NCBI GenBank assembly: GCA_002361175.1
Contig: DESG01000064.1
Span: 1 to 17,946, forward strand
Source: Lachnoclostridium sp. UBA3320
Lineage (GTDB): Bacteria; Bacillota; Clostridia; Lachnospirales; Lachnospiraceae
DNA length: 17,946 nucleotides
Direction: 5' to 3'
The stretch's first letter is position 1; each line of letters begins with the position of its first letter. The notes under the pieces were generated by a model. It did not search any database. It saw only the letters and a list, made by a program, of their open reading frames with translations, and was not told the origin of the DNA. The position numbers and the translations under genes were made by a program. Positions 1 to 7,781 of this stretch are shown one piece after another.

Positions 1-22
1 ATTGAAATTGTACAAAAAGTTG

Positions 23-51
23 TTGTAATTTTAAGAAAAAAAGGGTAAAAT
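23..51 (+). promoter_or_regulatory. Sigma-A-type promoter of the binding-protein/chemoreceptor pair
   Basis: TTGTAA at 23-28 and TAAAAT at 46-51 are separated by 17 bp, about 64 bp upstream of the first start codon. The -10 matches the TAAAAT hexamer of the two other strong promoters in the window. The region is very AT-rich, so a chance match is possible. Confidence 0.5.
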
Positions 52-114
52 TAATATTAATAAATATTTCTAATTAAGAAATTTTTAGGCAAAAAATTAA
101 AAAAGGAGGAAATT

Positions 115-1125
115 ATGTCGGGTAAAAAACTACTAGCATGGTTTTTATCATCAATGCTGCTTATTACAGGATGCTCTGCCTCATCTTCTGAACCTGAGAT
201 TATTATGCCAGATAAAACTGTTAAATCAGCAGTATCTGATAACGACCAGAAAGACAACAGTGAAATAAAGGATTCAGTAGGCAGTACAGGGGAAACATAT
301 AAAATCTGGCTTATTACGATGGACCAGCGTGACCAGTATTGGCTTAATATTAGCAATGGATGTGAAAAGGCAGCTAATGAACTAGGCAATGTAGAGTATA
401 CTTGGAATTCACCAGATGTCAATAATGATGAAAAACAGAAAAAGTGCATTAATGATGCAGTTAAAGCAGATGTTGACGCAATACTTGTGGCTGCAAATGG
501 GCCAACTAATGTAAATGATGCCTTGCAAAATGCTGCCGATGCAGGAATTAAGATTGTATTTGTAGATTCAGCAGCAGATTTTGATTGTGTACAAGAACTT
601 GCCACAGATAATGAGGCTGCTGGCAGGACAGCAGGCGAAAAGATGCTTGATGATTTAAAAGAAAATAACATTACAAATGGAAAGATAGGTATTATCGGAG
701 TGACAAAAGATACAGCGTCATGTATTGCACGTGAAAATGGTTTTAGGGCTGCATTTGATGGCACAGATTTTGAACTGCTTGACACGTTTTATATGAATAC
801 AGATGAACAAGCTGCAAAAAAGACTGTTGAAAAGTTTGTAAACAATGGGTGTGTTGGCATATTTGGAGCTAATGAAGGAGCTACATCTGCCATTGGAAGT
901 CAGATTAAAGAATCTGGCAATAGTACAGAAATAGTTGGCTTTGATACATCTGATACAGTTCTTGGTTACATAAGTGAGGGCATAATATCGGCAACAATGG
1001 CACAAAATCCTGATACTATGGGCTATGAAGGGTTAAAGACTGCTGTAAAAGCACTTGCAGGAGAAGATACAGGAGCAAAAAGTATAGACACAGGTGTTTC
1101 TGTTATAACAAAAAATGATATGTGA
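115..1125 (+). CDS. Ribose/galactose-type sugar-binding lipoprotein, orphan (type I periplasmic binding fold)
   Basis: This is a 336-residue secreted lipoprotein of the Peripla_BP_4 (RbsB-like) family, expected to bind a monosaccharide or similar small ligand outside the membrane. The N-terminus has KK, a hydrophobic stretch and a lipobox LITGC with the modified cysteine at residue 20, followed by a Ser/Asp-rich linker to about residue 60. The first subdomain begins at YKIWLITMDQ with DQYW, typical of the family's opening strand. Later landmarks are DAILVAANGP, IKIVFVDS, the ATDNEAAGRTAGE segment, KIGIIGV, GIFGANEGA and EIVGFDTSD. The start at 115 is fixed by AAGGAGGA at 103-110. No ABC permease or ATPase gene lies nearby. 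The next gene, 64 bp downstream with no terminator between, is a chemoreceptor, so a role as ligand-presenting protein for chemotaxis is inferred rather than shown. The specific sugar cannot be read from the sequence. Confidence 0.9.
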   Translation: MSGKKLLAWFLSSMLLITGCSASSSEPEIIMPDKTVKSAVSDNDQKDNSEIKDSVGSTGETYKIWLITMDQRDQYWLNISNGCEKAANELGNVEYTWNSPDVNNDEKQKKCINDAVKADVDAILVAANGPTNVNDALQNAADAGIKIVFVDSAADFDCVQELATDNEAAGRTAGEKMLDDLKENNITNGKIGIIGVTKDTASCIARENGFRAAFDGTDFELLDTFYMNTDEQAAKKTVEKFVNNGCVGIFGANEGATSAIGSQIKESGNSTEIVGFDTSDTVLGYISEGIISATMAQNPDTMGYEGLKTAVKALAGEDTGAKSIDTGVSVITKNDM

Positions 1126-1189
1126 TATTTAAAATAGTTATTACGGGGGCAGGGATGAGTATTTAAACTCTGCAGAAATGGGGATTGCT

Positions 1190-2887
1190 ATGAAAATGAA
1201 AGGCAAAATTTTATCTTTATGTGTGATACCAGTAATTATCACTGGTGTTCTTTCTGTAATAATAGGGTTATATCAGTATTCTTCTGGCATGTATTCTGAA
1301 ATAAGAGAAAGTTTAAAAGCGTCTGCAATCGCTGCACTTAATGTATACAATTCCCAAGGATATGGCAATTATTCTATGAAAGAGGACGGAAAAGTATGGC
1401 GAGGTATGAATTTTAATGTATCAGAGGAAAGTGGTACTGTTGACAGCATTAAGGAGGAGACAGGTGTCGATATTACATTTTTCTTTGAAGATACAGCAGC
1501 AATGACATCTATGATGGATGAAGATGGCGGACGTTTTATAGGGATGCGCACAGGCAGCAGGATAACAGAAAATACGCTTGCAAAAGGGGCGCAGATGTAC
1601 TATAGAAATATAGATATAGGAGGCAGTATATATCATGCCTATATAATTCCAGTCTTGCAGCCTGATTCAGGTGAAGTTACAGGTGCGCTTATGGCAACTC
1701 GTTCTGTTGAACGTTTACATAATGTAATTGTTAAAAATGCAACGATACTTGTTATAGTTGTGTTAGTTATAATATTGTTTTTTGTTGCATGTGCAGTGTT
1801 TTTTGTCAATGCGGTGGTACGTGAAATACACAGTGCAGGAGATGTAGTTAAAAGAGTGTCAGCAGGGGAACTTGAAAATGACAGCGTAACTAAGAAAAAG
1901 AGAAAAGATGAATTAGGAGAACTTGGCAATGATATAAATACATTGCAGTCTAAATTAAAAAACATTGTTAGGACAATAAAAGATGGAAGTAGTGTTCTTA
2001 CAGACGCTGCCAGCCAGCTTAATCAATCAGCTAATTATACTTTAGAAGCAGCTAAGGAAATGAGTATTTCTGTAGAAACAGCCAGTCAGACAGCTACTAA
2101 ACAAGCAGAGGAGTCGCATGAGGTTTCTCAGAATATGAATTCTATGGGTGAGATACTAAGTAATTCCATAGACGAAATAAATGAGATACATAACCTTTCA
2201 AAAGAGATGTATGCATTAAGCAATAAAACAGCCGATATTTTAAGAAATCTTGAAAAAAGTAGTCAGAAATCAAAAGAAATACTCGATATTATATATGAGC
2301 AGACAGATATAACTAATTCTTCTGCACAAGATATTAAATCTGCGGCAGGTTTTATTACATCAATTGCAGAACAGACAAGTCTGCTTGCCTTAAATGCGAG
2401 TATAGAAGCAGCTAGAGCAGGGGAATCTGGCAAGGGTTTTTCAGTGGTTGCACTTGAGATACAAAAGCTTGCAGAACAGACAAATACTAGTGCCAGAAAG
2501 ATTGAGGAGATTGTACTTTCTCTTGTATCAAATACAGAATACTCTGTCTCAGTAATGGAACAGGTTAAAGAAAATATGGAAGAACAGGGCAGTGATGTGT
2601 CAGATACACAAGGTATTTTTAGAGAACTTGAGAAAAATATAGTTACATCTACAGAAAAAATACGTTCTGTATCTAGCATGACTAAGAAAATAAATGTTTT
2701 AAAGCAGAATATGACAAGTACAATATCTGATTTTTCAGAAGAGGCAGAAAGCAACGCATCAGCAACAGAAGAGACATCAGTTATGACAACACAGCTTGCA
2801 GATGAATTTGCAAAAGTGTCACAGCTTGCAGCGCAGTTACAACAGCTTGCGGCACAGATGGATGAAAATATATCTTTTTTCCATTAA
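1190..2887 (+). CDS. Methyl-accepting chemotaxis protein with single Cache sensor domain
   Basis: This is a transmembrane chemoreceptor that signals through CheA/CheW to flagella. From the ATG at 1190 it has 565 residues. TM1 is about residues 7-27. An extracellular sCache_3-like domain follows (about 30-180), with the typical GVDITFF, GGRFIGMRTG and YHAYIIPV elements. TM2 is about 183-206, then a HAMP linker (about 208-260) and a long coiled-coil signalling domain. The hairpin tip EQTSLLALNASIEAARAGE followed by GKGFSVVA is unmistakable (about 394-425). There is no C-terminal CheR-binding pentapeptide. In-frame ATGs lie at 1178, 1190 and 1196. The one at 1190 is preferred because TGGGGAT sits six bases upstream, while 1178 has no ribosome site. 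The gene closely follows the orphan sugar-binding protein and is probably in the same transcript. The Cache domain could also bind a small ligand directly. Confidence 0.93.
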   Translation: MKMKGKILSLCVIPVIITGVLSVIIGLYQYSSGMYSEIRESLKASAIAALNVYNSQGYGNYSMKEDGKVWRGMNFNVSEESGTVDSIKEETGVDITFFFEDTAAMTSMMDEDGGRFIGMRTGSRITENTLAKGAQMYYRNIDIGGSIYHAYIIPVLQPDSGEVTGALMATRSVERLHNVIVKNATILVIVVLVIILFFVACAVFFVNAVVREIHSAGDVVKRVSAGELENDSVTKKKRKDELGELGNDINTLQSKLKNIVRTIKDGSSVLTDAASQLNQSANYTLEAAKEMSISVETASQTATKQAEESHEVSQNMNSMGEILSNSIDEINEIHNLSKEMYALSNKTADILRNLEKSSQKSKEILDIIYEQTDITNSSAQDIKSAAGFITSIAEQTSLLALNASIEAARAGESGKGFSVVALEIQKLAEQTNTSARKIEEIVLSLVSNTEYSVSVMEQVKENMEEQGSDVSDTQGIFRELEKNIVTSTEKIRSVSSMTKKINVLKQNMTSTISDFSEEAESNASATEETSVMTTQLADEFAKVSQLAAQLQQLAAQMDENISFFH

Positions 2888-2900
2888 AATACAGTTTGAA

Positions 2901-2929
2901 TTGACAAATATATATATGAGAAATAAAAT
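2901..2929 (+). promoter_or_regulatory. Promoter of the LacI-family regulator
   Basis: A consensus TTGACA at 2901-2906 and TAAAAT at 2924-2929 are spaced by exactly 17 bp, about 65 bp before the regulator's start codon. This separates the regulator transcriptionally from the chemoreceptor gene upstream. Confidence 0.75.
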
Positions 2930-2993
2930 AACTTTAATAAGATAAATTATTACCGTAAAAATTTTTGAGTAATAAGAAGAAAAGGGGTGTATT

Positions 2994-4049
2994 ATGGCAA
3001 AATTAGTTAGATTGTCAGATATCGGAGAACGCCTTGATGTCAGCGCAGTAACAGTATCTAAGGCGTTATCAGGACAAAAAGGCGTTAGTGAAGAGATGAG
3101 GCAGAAAATTATTCGAGTGGCAGATGAGCTTGGATATTTAAAGAAGCAACGAGAAGAACCCAGAAAAAGGGGATATAATATTGGAGTGATAGTTGCAGAA
3201 AGATATCTTTATGAAGGAGAGAGCTTTTACTGGAAGCTTTATCAAGAGTTATCGCAGATAGCTATAGCAAAAGATTGTTATATGATTCTTGAGGTAATAA
3301 ACTACAATTATGAACAGTCGTGTACTATGCCTAAAATTATTATGGAAAAAAAGGTAGATGGAATAATTATCGTTGGAACATTTGCTAAATATTATTCACG
3401 CTACCTTGCTGATAATGTCATGGTGCCGTTTTTATATCTTGATACTGATGGGGCTATAGATACATGTGATTCAGTCGTGTCAAATAATATGTTGGGTGGA
3501 TATTGTATGACAAATTATCTGTTTAAGATGGGTCATAGTAAAATCGGTTTTGTAGGTACAAGACTTACTACCACAAGTATTGATGAACGTTTTCTTGGAT
3601 ATATGAAGTCTCTTATGGAACATGGCATTAAACTCAGGGAAGACTGGCTTATAGATGACCGTGACCGTGAAACTGGAAATACCAACATAAAAGAGAAATT
3701 CGTACTTCCAAAGGATATGCCAACAGCATTCTTTTGCAACTGTGACCTTTCAGCATGTGTACTTGTGCGCAAGCTTGCTGACGCAGGGTACAGAGTTCCT
3801 TCAGATATATCAATAGTAGGTTTTGATAATTATATAAATAAAATTGATAATTTTGTATCAGAGCTTGTAAATGAAACAGGTCTTACTACATATGAAATAA
3901 ATATGAAAGAGATGGCAAAAAGGACAGTGCACATTATGCTGCATAAGTTGGAAAATATAGATTATACGACAGGAATGTTTGTAATGCCAGGACGGCTTAT
4001 TGAGCGTGGAAGTGTAAAAAAAATAGGGGAAGAGATACCATTTGTATAA
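2994..4049 (+). CDS. LacI-family transcriptional regulator, probable regulator of the mannan operon
   Basis: This is a 351-residue LacI/GalR-type DNA-binding protein. The N-terminal helix-turn-helix (about residues 4-49) contains VRLSDIGERLDVSAVTVSKAL and ends in VADELGYL, the standard LacI signature. The effector domain follows from about residue 62 (YNIGVIVAER), with DGIIIVGTF, FLYLDTDG, KIGFVGT, PTAFFCNCD and ISIVGFDNY, the usual type I binding-protein landmarks. The hinge region after GYL reads KKQREEPRKRG and lacks the classical PN..A..L minor-groove motif. AAGGGGT about five bases before the ATG supports the start. The gene has its own promoter and terminator and lies directly before the transporter genes, so control of that operon by a mannose-containing inducer is the natural inference. 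It could also be autoregulated. Confidence 0.9.
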   Translation: MAKLVRLSDIGERLDVSAVTVSKALSGQKGVSEEMRQKIIRVADELGYLKKQREEPRKRGYNIGVIVAERYLYEGESFYWKLYQELSQIAIAKDCYMILEVINYNYEQSCTMPKIIMEKKVDGIIIVGTFAKYYSRYLADNVMVPFLYLDTDGAIDTCDSVVSNNMLGGYCMTNYLFKMGHSKIGFVGTRLTTTSIDERFLGYMKSLMEHGIKLREDWLIDDRDRETGNTNIKEKFVLPKDMPTAFFCNCDLSACVLVRKLADAGYRVPSDISIVGFDNYINKIDNFVSELVNETGLTTYEINMKEMAKRTVHIMLHKLENIDYTTGMFVMPGRLIERGSVKKIGEEIPFV

Positions 4050-4057
4050 TTGTAAAA

Positions 4058-4092
4058 ACTCCTTAGGATATAAAACCTAGGGAGCTTTTTTA
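4058..4092 (+). terminator. Rho-independent terminator after the LacI gene
   Basis: CTCCTTAGG (4059-4067) pairs with CCTAGGGAG (4076-4084) through one T-G wobble. The loop is 8 nt and CTTTTTT follows immediately. It begins ten bases after the regulator stop codon. Confidence 0.88.
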
Positions 4093-4356
4093 TTATTAAT
4101 CAAGTTAATATTAATTTGGAAAAAGTAAAGTTTATTTAGCTAAAATTAATTGACAATAGTACGGTAAAATTTAGAAAACAAACATAAGTTTGGTAAGTAT
4201 TGCATAAAATATAACTTAAAAAATGGCTAAATTGCACGAAATTGAGCAAATAGCAAAAATAATTATTTACAAATACAACTTTATGATGTAAAATTAAATT
4301 AGCTTAAAAAAAGCGTAAATAACATTAAAATTTTTATTAAAAAAGGAGGCAAAGTT
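4093..4356 (+). promoter_or_regulatory. Regulatory gap before the mannan operon: operator-like dyads and leader
   Basis: This very AT-rich gene-free stretch lies between the LacI terminator and the binding-protein gene. It holds several dyads that could bind the LacI-family protein: TTTAGCTAAA (4135-4144); CAAAC-ATAA-GTTTG (4179-4192), a perfect 5-bp inverted repeat; an imperfect dyad GCTA..TTGC..GCAA..TAGC (4226-4254) just upstream of the -35; and TTAGCTT/AAGCGTAA (4299-4318) at the predicted transcription start. Which of them is the real operator cannot be decided by eye. The leader ends in a strong AAGGAGG (4343-4349) seven bases before the ATG. No small gene or riboswitch fold was recognised. 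Confidence 0.5.
4266..4294 (+). promoter_or_regulatory. Main promoter of the mannan-utilisation operon
   Basis: TTTACA (4266-4271) and TAAAAT (4289-4294) are separated by 17 bp, which predicts a start near 4301 and a leader of about 56 nt. An imperfect dyad sits just upstream and another overlaps the predicted start, as expected for a regulated promoter. Confidence 0.6.
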
Positions 4357-5739
4357 ATGAAAAGTAAAAAAGCAAAAAAATTACTTAGTTTAACACTTGC
4401 TACAACAATGGTATTTTCCATGACAGGCTGCGGAAATAGCGACAATAATAATGCTAGCAGTGGCTCAAGTACAGCATCAGAGGTACCTACTATCGACCAG
4501 ATTAAATTAGGTGAGGATTACAAGGACCTTAAAGCTGACATTAAAATCCTTACAGACAGGACAGATATTGTTGACACAACTTATAAAGGATATGCTGATT
4601 CCTTTATGAAAGAGTATCCTAATATCAAAGTTACATATGAAGCTATTACTGATTATGCTGAGTCTGTAACACTCCGTCTTACTAATGGTGACTGGGGCGA
4701 TATCTGCTTTATTTCTGATTCTGTTGAAAAGAGTGAAATGCCAAACTACTTTATTCCACTTGGCGATTATTCAACACTTAATGGTATCTATAACTTCGTT
4801 ACAGCTAAGACTTATGACAACAAAGTTTATGGTATACCAAATGGTGGTACAGCAGGTGGCATTGCATATAATAAAAAGGTGTGGAAAAAGGCAGGAATTA
4901 CAGAACTTCCTAAGACACCTGATGAATTCATCGATGACCTTAAGCTTATTGATGAAAAGACAGATGCAATTCCTCTTTATACAAACTTCTCAGCAGGCTG
5001 GACAATGGGAGCATGGAATGACTATGTAGGCGTTGCATCAAATGCAGACCCTGACTACAAGAACAACAAACTTCTTCATCAGAAAGACCCATTTACAAAG
5101 AATGATGAAAACAGTGGCCCATATGCTGTATTCTATACACTGTATGAAGCAGTAAGCCAGAAACTTGTTGAAGAAGACCCTGCTTCAAGCGATTGGGAGT
5201 CATCAAAAGTAAAAATTAACAATGGTGAAATTGCAACAATGGTACTTGGTTCATGGTGTGTAAACCAGTTCAAGCAGGCTGGTGATAACCCTGATGATAT
5301 CGGCTATATGCCATTCCCTATCACTGTAAACGGTGTACAGGCAGCAGCTTCAGGTGGACAGTATGCATATGCAATTAATAATCAATCATCTACTGACAAC
5401 CAGATAGCAGCAATGGTATATGTAAAGTGGCTTTTAGAGGAATCACCAATTTTTGATGATGAAGGCAGTATACCAGCACTTAAAGGCAAAGACCTTCCAG
5501 ATTCACTTTCTGAATTTAAAGATACTGAACTTCTTGAAGACAGTGCTCCAGCTGAAGGTGAAGAAAGCTTGTATGATGATATCCGCAATACAGCTGAAGT
5601 TCTTAGTGGTGATTATCCTGTAAGTGAAGTTCTTGAAGCTGCACTTTATGGCAATAAATCCCTTGATGACCTTATGGCTGAGTGGAATCAGAAGTGGACA
5701 AGTGCACAGGAATCAAACGGTGTAGAAATAACAGGCTAA
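4357..5739 (+). CDS. Manno-oligosaccharide ABC transporter binding lipoprotein (family 1 solute-binding protein)
   Basis: This is a 460-residue extracellular solute-binding protein of the SBP_bac_1 (MalE/MsmE-like) type that captures oligosaccharides for the two permeases downstream. It has a lysine-rich signal peptide and lipobox SMTGC with the lipid-anchored Cys at residue 25, then an Asn/Ser-rich linker. Family landmarks include ADIKILTDRTD, FMKEYPNIKVTYE, GDWGDICFIS, GIPNGGTAGGIAYNKKVWKKAG, EIATMVLGSW and PFPITVNG. Aromatic residues such as those in AGWTMGAWNDYVG are the kind that line oligosaccharide sites. Its place in front of two permeases, GH130 phosphorylases and a mannobiose-type epimerase suggests beta-1,4-manno-oligosaccharides, as for the equivalent R. 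intestinalis protein. The exact ligand is inferred from context. Coding quality is high and translation signals are strong, consistent with an abundant protein. Confidence 0.9.
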   Translation: MKSKKAKKLLSLTLATTMVFSMTGCGNSDNNNASSGSSTASEVPTIDQIKLGEDYKDLKADIKILTDRTDIVDTTYKGYADSFMKEYPNIKVTYEAITDYAESVTLRLTNGDWGDICFISDSVEKSEMPNYFIPLGDYSTLNGIYNFVTAKTYDNKVYGIPNGGTAGGIAYNKKVWKKAGITELPKTPDEFIDDLKLIDEKTDAIPLYTNFSAGWTMGAWNDYVGVASNADPDYKNNKLLHQKDPFTKNDENSGPYAVFYTLYEAVSQKLVEEDPASSDWESSKVKINNGEIATMVLGSWCVNQFKQAGDNPDDIGYMPFPITVNGVQAAASGGQYAYAINNQSSTDNQIAAMVYVKWLLEESPIFDDEGSIPALKGKDLPDSLSEFKDTELLEDSAPAEGEESLYDDIRNTAEVLSGDYPVSEVLEAALYGNKSLDDLMAEWNQKWTSAQESNGVEITG

Positions 5740-5775
5740 GTAATTTTTAGGTTTTATATTTTTTACAAGACACAA

Positions 5776-5806
5776 AGGCAGGTACGCCATCCTGGCGTGC
5801 CTGCCT
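5776..5806 (+). repeat. Strong intergenic hairpin between binding-protein and permease genes
   Basis: A 14-bp stem (5776-5789 with 5793-5806) has a single T-G wobble and a 3-nt loop. It is GC-rich in an otherwise AT-rich gap. No T-run follows, so it is not a standard terminator. Such hairpins after binding-protein genes commonly stabilise the upstream mRNA segment or cause partial termination, giving more binding protein than permease; that role is inferred here. Confidence 0.75.
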
Positions 5807-5840
5807 ATATAACAGGCTGTAATTTTGAAAGGAGGAAAAT

Positions 5841-6815
5841 ATGGAGAAGAAGACTTTTGCTGAAAAGCTCCAGACCAGAAAAGCACAGAGGTATATCATT
5901 ATAATAACATTTATGTTTATTCCTCTGCTTCTGTTGCTTGTATTTACATATATACCATTTATACAGATGGTACAATTCAGCTTTTATGATATGAAATATA
6001 TAGGCGCCAGAACTTTTGTCGGAATCAAGAATTATATTGATGTATTTAAGCGTCCAGATATGTTTGGTTCTCTGTTTGTAAGTATTTATTATATGGGTGG
6101 TGCTGTTGTACAGCTTGCTCTTGCTTTATTCTTTGCTACAATGATGGTATTTAAAGTAAAAGGTGAATCTATTTTTAAAGCAGCTATGTTCTTTCCATAT
6201 CTGATTTGTGGTATTGCAGTAGGCTTTATTTTTAAATTCTTTTATGCAAGAGGATATGTTCTTGATACAATTATGCAGGCATTTGGAATGTCTCAAGAAA
6301 ATATTCCGCTGTGGCTGCAAGACCAGAAAATTAACAACTTTGCACTTGTGGCAACTTCTGTGTGGAGATATACAGGACAAAATATGGTACTTTTCCTTGG
6401 TGCTATGATGTCAGTAGACACAGACCTCTACGAAGCAGCTTCACTTGATGGAGCTAACAAGTGGCATCAATTCCGTTACATTATCATGCCAAGTATTAAG
6501 TCAATTATAGTTCTTAACCTTGTACTTTCAATAAGTGGTTCATTAAGTGCTTTCGAGCCTCCATATGTTATTACAAATGGTCAAATGGGTACAGGTACTT
6601 ACTTTGTAATTATGAATAGAATTGCACATGAGAATCAGAGAGTTGGTCTTGCCTGTGCAATGGCTGTAATCCTTCTTGTAATTATTATAGTAGTAACCAT
6701 AGCACAGCAGCTTTTCTTTAAGTATGCACTAAATGATGGTTCAGAGGACGAATCAAAGGCAGCAGTAAAGGCTAAAAAGCAAGCAGCTAAGGCAGCCAAG
6801 AAAGGAGGAGCATAA
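5841..6815 (+). CDS. ABC sugar transporter permease 1 (MalF/UgpA-type)
   Basis: This is a 324-residue inner-membrane permease that forms half of the manno-oligosaccharide translocation channel. About six membrane spans are visible, starting with residues 18-43 and ending with about 270-293. The cytoplasmic EAA coupling loop is clear: EAASLDGANKWHQFRYIIMP (about 198-217), the site that docks the ATPase. The start is fixed by GGAGG at 5831-5835. After the last span there is an unusual Lys/Ala-rich cytoplasmic tail (about residues 307-324), and its end also encodes the ribosome site of the next gene. The stop is two bases before the next start codon, so the two permeases are tightly coupled. No ATPase gene accompanies them; a shared MsmK-type ATPase encoded elsewhere is the usual solution in Firmicutes. 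Confidence 0.93.
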   Translation: MEKKTFAEKLQTRKAQRYIIIITFMFIPLLLLLVFTYIPFIQMVQFSFYDMKYIGARTFVGIKNYIDVFKRPDMFGSLFVSIYYMGGAVVQLALALFFATMMVFKVKGESIFKAAMFFPYLICGIAVGFIFKFFYARGYVLDTIMQAFGMSQENIPLWLQDQKINNFALVATSVWRYTGQNMVLFLGAMMSVDTDLYEAASLDGANKWHQFRYIIMPSIKSIIVLNLVLSISGSLSAFEPPYVITNGQMGTGTYFVIMNRIAHENQRVGLACAMAVILLVIIIVVTIAQQLFFKYALNDGSEDESKAAVKAKKQAAKAAKKGGA

Positions 6816-6817
6816 TT

Positions 6818-7672
6818 ATGTCTGATATTAATGATAAAAAGAGTATAGGCTCGGTTATATTTAGTATATTAAAATATGTTTCACTTATACTGGCATCACT
6901 TATTGCTATTATTCCCGTAGTAGTTTGTGTATTTACAGCTTTTAAGACAAATGAAGAATACCAGGCAACTTCAGTTTTATCTTTGCCTTCAAGCTTTTTA
7001 AATTTTGAAAACTTTGGCATTGCAATCAAACAGGCTAATATGCTTAGATGTTTCCTAAATACTGGAATTGTACTTGTTGTAGTATTATTTATCTCAGTAT
7101 TTACAGGCTCTATGCTTGCATATGTACTTAACCGTTTTAAGTTTCCAGGCTGTGGCTTAATAAATAGCCTTTTCCTGTTTGCTTCACTTTTGCCAGGTAT
7201 CGCAATGCAGGTAACAATTTACCAGATTATGTACAACTTAGGACTTATAAACCATATTTATGGATATATAATTGTGCTTTCAGGAACTGATATTATATCG
7301 ATTTACATATTCTTACAGTTCTTTGAAAATTTGCCAGTTTCACTTGATGAATCGGCGATTATGGATGGCTGTACATATTTTGGGGTATTCTTTAAGATTT
7401 TGTTCCCACTTTTAAAGCCAGCGATTGTTACATCACTTGTATTAAAAGGTGTAAGTGTTTATAACGAGTACTACGCATCAAACCTTTATCTTACACAGCC
7501 AGAGTTAAAGACTATTTCTACAGCACTGTATACATTTACAGGTCCTTATGGAAACCAGTATAACTATATAAGTGCAGGCGTTATTATAACGATTATACCA
7601 ATTCTTGTATTCTTCCTTGTATTCCAGAAACAGGTATACAGTGGTATGGCTTCAGGTGCTGTTAAGGGTTAA
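6818..7672 (+). CDS. ABC sugar transporter permease 2 (MalG/UgpE-type)
   Basis: This 284-residue inner-membrane permease partners the preceding one. It has about six spans, with the first at about residues 19-41. The EAA-type coupling loop is a variant, DESAIMDGCTYFGVFFKILFP (residues 177-197), keeping the E..A...G core. The C-terminus ends in VFFLVFQKQVYSGMASGAVKG, typical of the MalG-like group. The ribosome site AAAGGAGG (6801-6808) lies inside the end of the upstream permease gene, with a 2-bp gap between the genes. A 70-bp AT-rich gap without a clear promoter or terminator separates it from the catabolic genes. Confidence 0.93.
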   Translation: MSDINDKKSIGSVIFSILKYVSLILASLIAIIPVVVCVFTAFKTNEEYQATSVLSLPSSFLNFENFGIAIKQANMLRCFLNTGIVLVVVLFISVFTGSMLAYVLNRFKFPGCGLINSLFLFASLLPGIAMQVTIYQIMYNLGLINHIYGYIIVLSGTDIISIYIFLQFFENLPVSLDESAIMDGCTYFGVFFKILFPLLKPAIVTSLVLKGVSVYNEYYASNLYLTQPELKTISTALYTFTGPYGNQYNYISAGVIITIIPILVFFLVFQKQVYSGMASGAVKG

Positions 7673-7742
7673 TCATATTATTATTTGTTATTTATGGGGA
7701 TTTATAGATATTTTTTAAAATTAAATAATTAAGCAGAAAGGA

Positions 7743-7781
7743 ATGGCACAATGCATTACTATTGTAACTGTATTGTGCCAT
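7743..7781 (+). repeat. Long perfect-arm hairpin at the start of the first phosphorylase gene
   Basis: ATGGCACAAT (7743-7752) and ATTGTGCCAT (7772-7781) are perfect 10-bp inverted arms. The interior continues pairing (G-T, C-G, A-T, one bulged C, then TTAC with GTAA) to a TATT tetraloop. The structure begins right after a Shine-Dalgarno-like AGAAAGGA (7735-7742) and ends 12 bases before the preferred phosphorylase start. No T-run follows. It could be an mRNA-processing or stability element, a translational control hairpin or a protein-binding dyad. Confidence 0.75.

Noticed and set aside
57..785. A 242-codon open frame on the - strand opposite the first sugar-binding protein
   Set aside because: It is a Ser/Phe-rich antisense shadow of a clear lipoprotein gene, with no family resemblance and no suitable ribosome site.
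2263..2754. A 163-codon - strand frame opposite the chemoreceptor signalling domain
   Set aside because: The + strand encodes the highly conserved chemoreceptor hairpin; the reverse frame is composition-driven.
4150..4170. TTGACA (4150-4155) with TAAAAT (4165-4170) as a promoter for the mannan operon
   Set aside because: The spacer is only 9 bp, too short for sigma-A; the pair at 4266-4294 has correct spacing and position.
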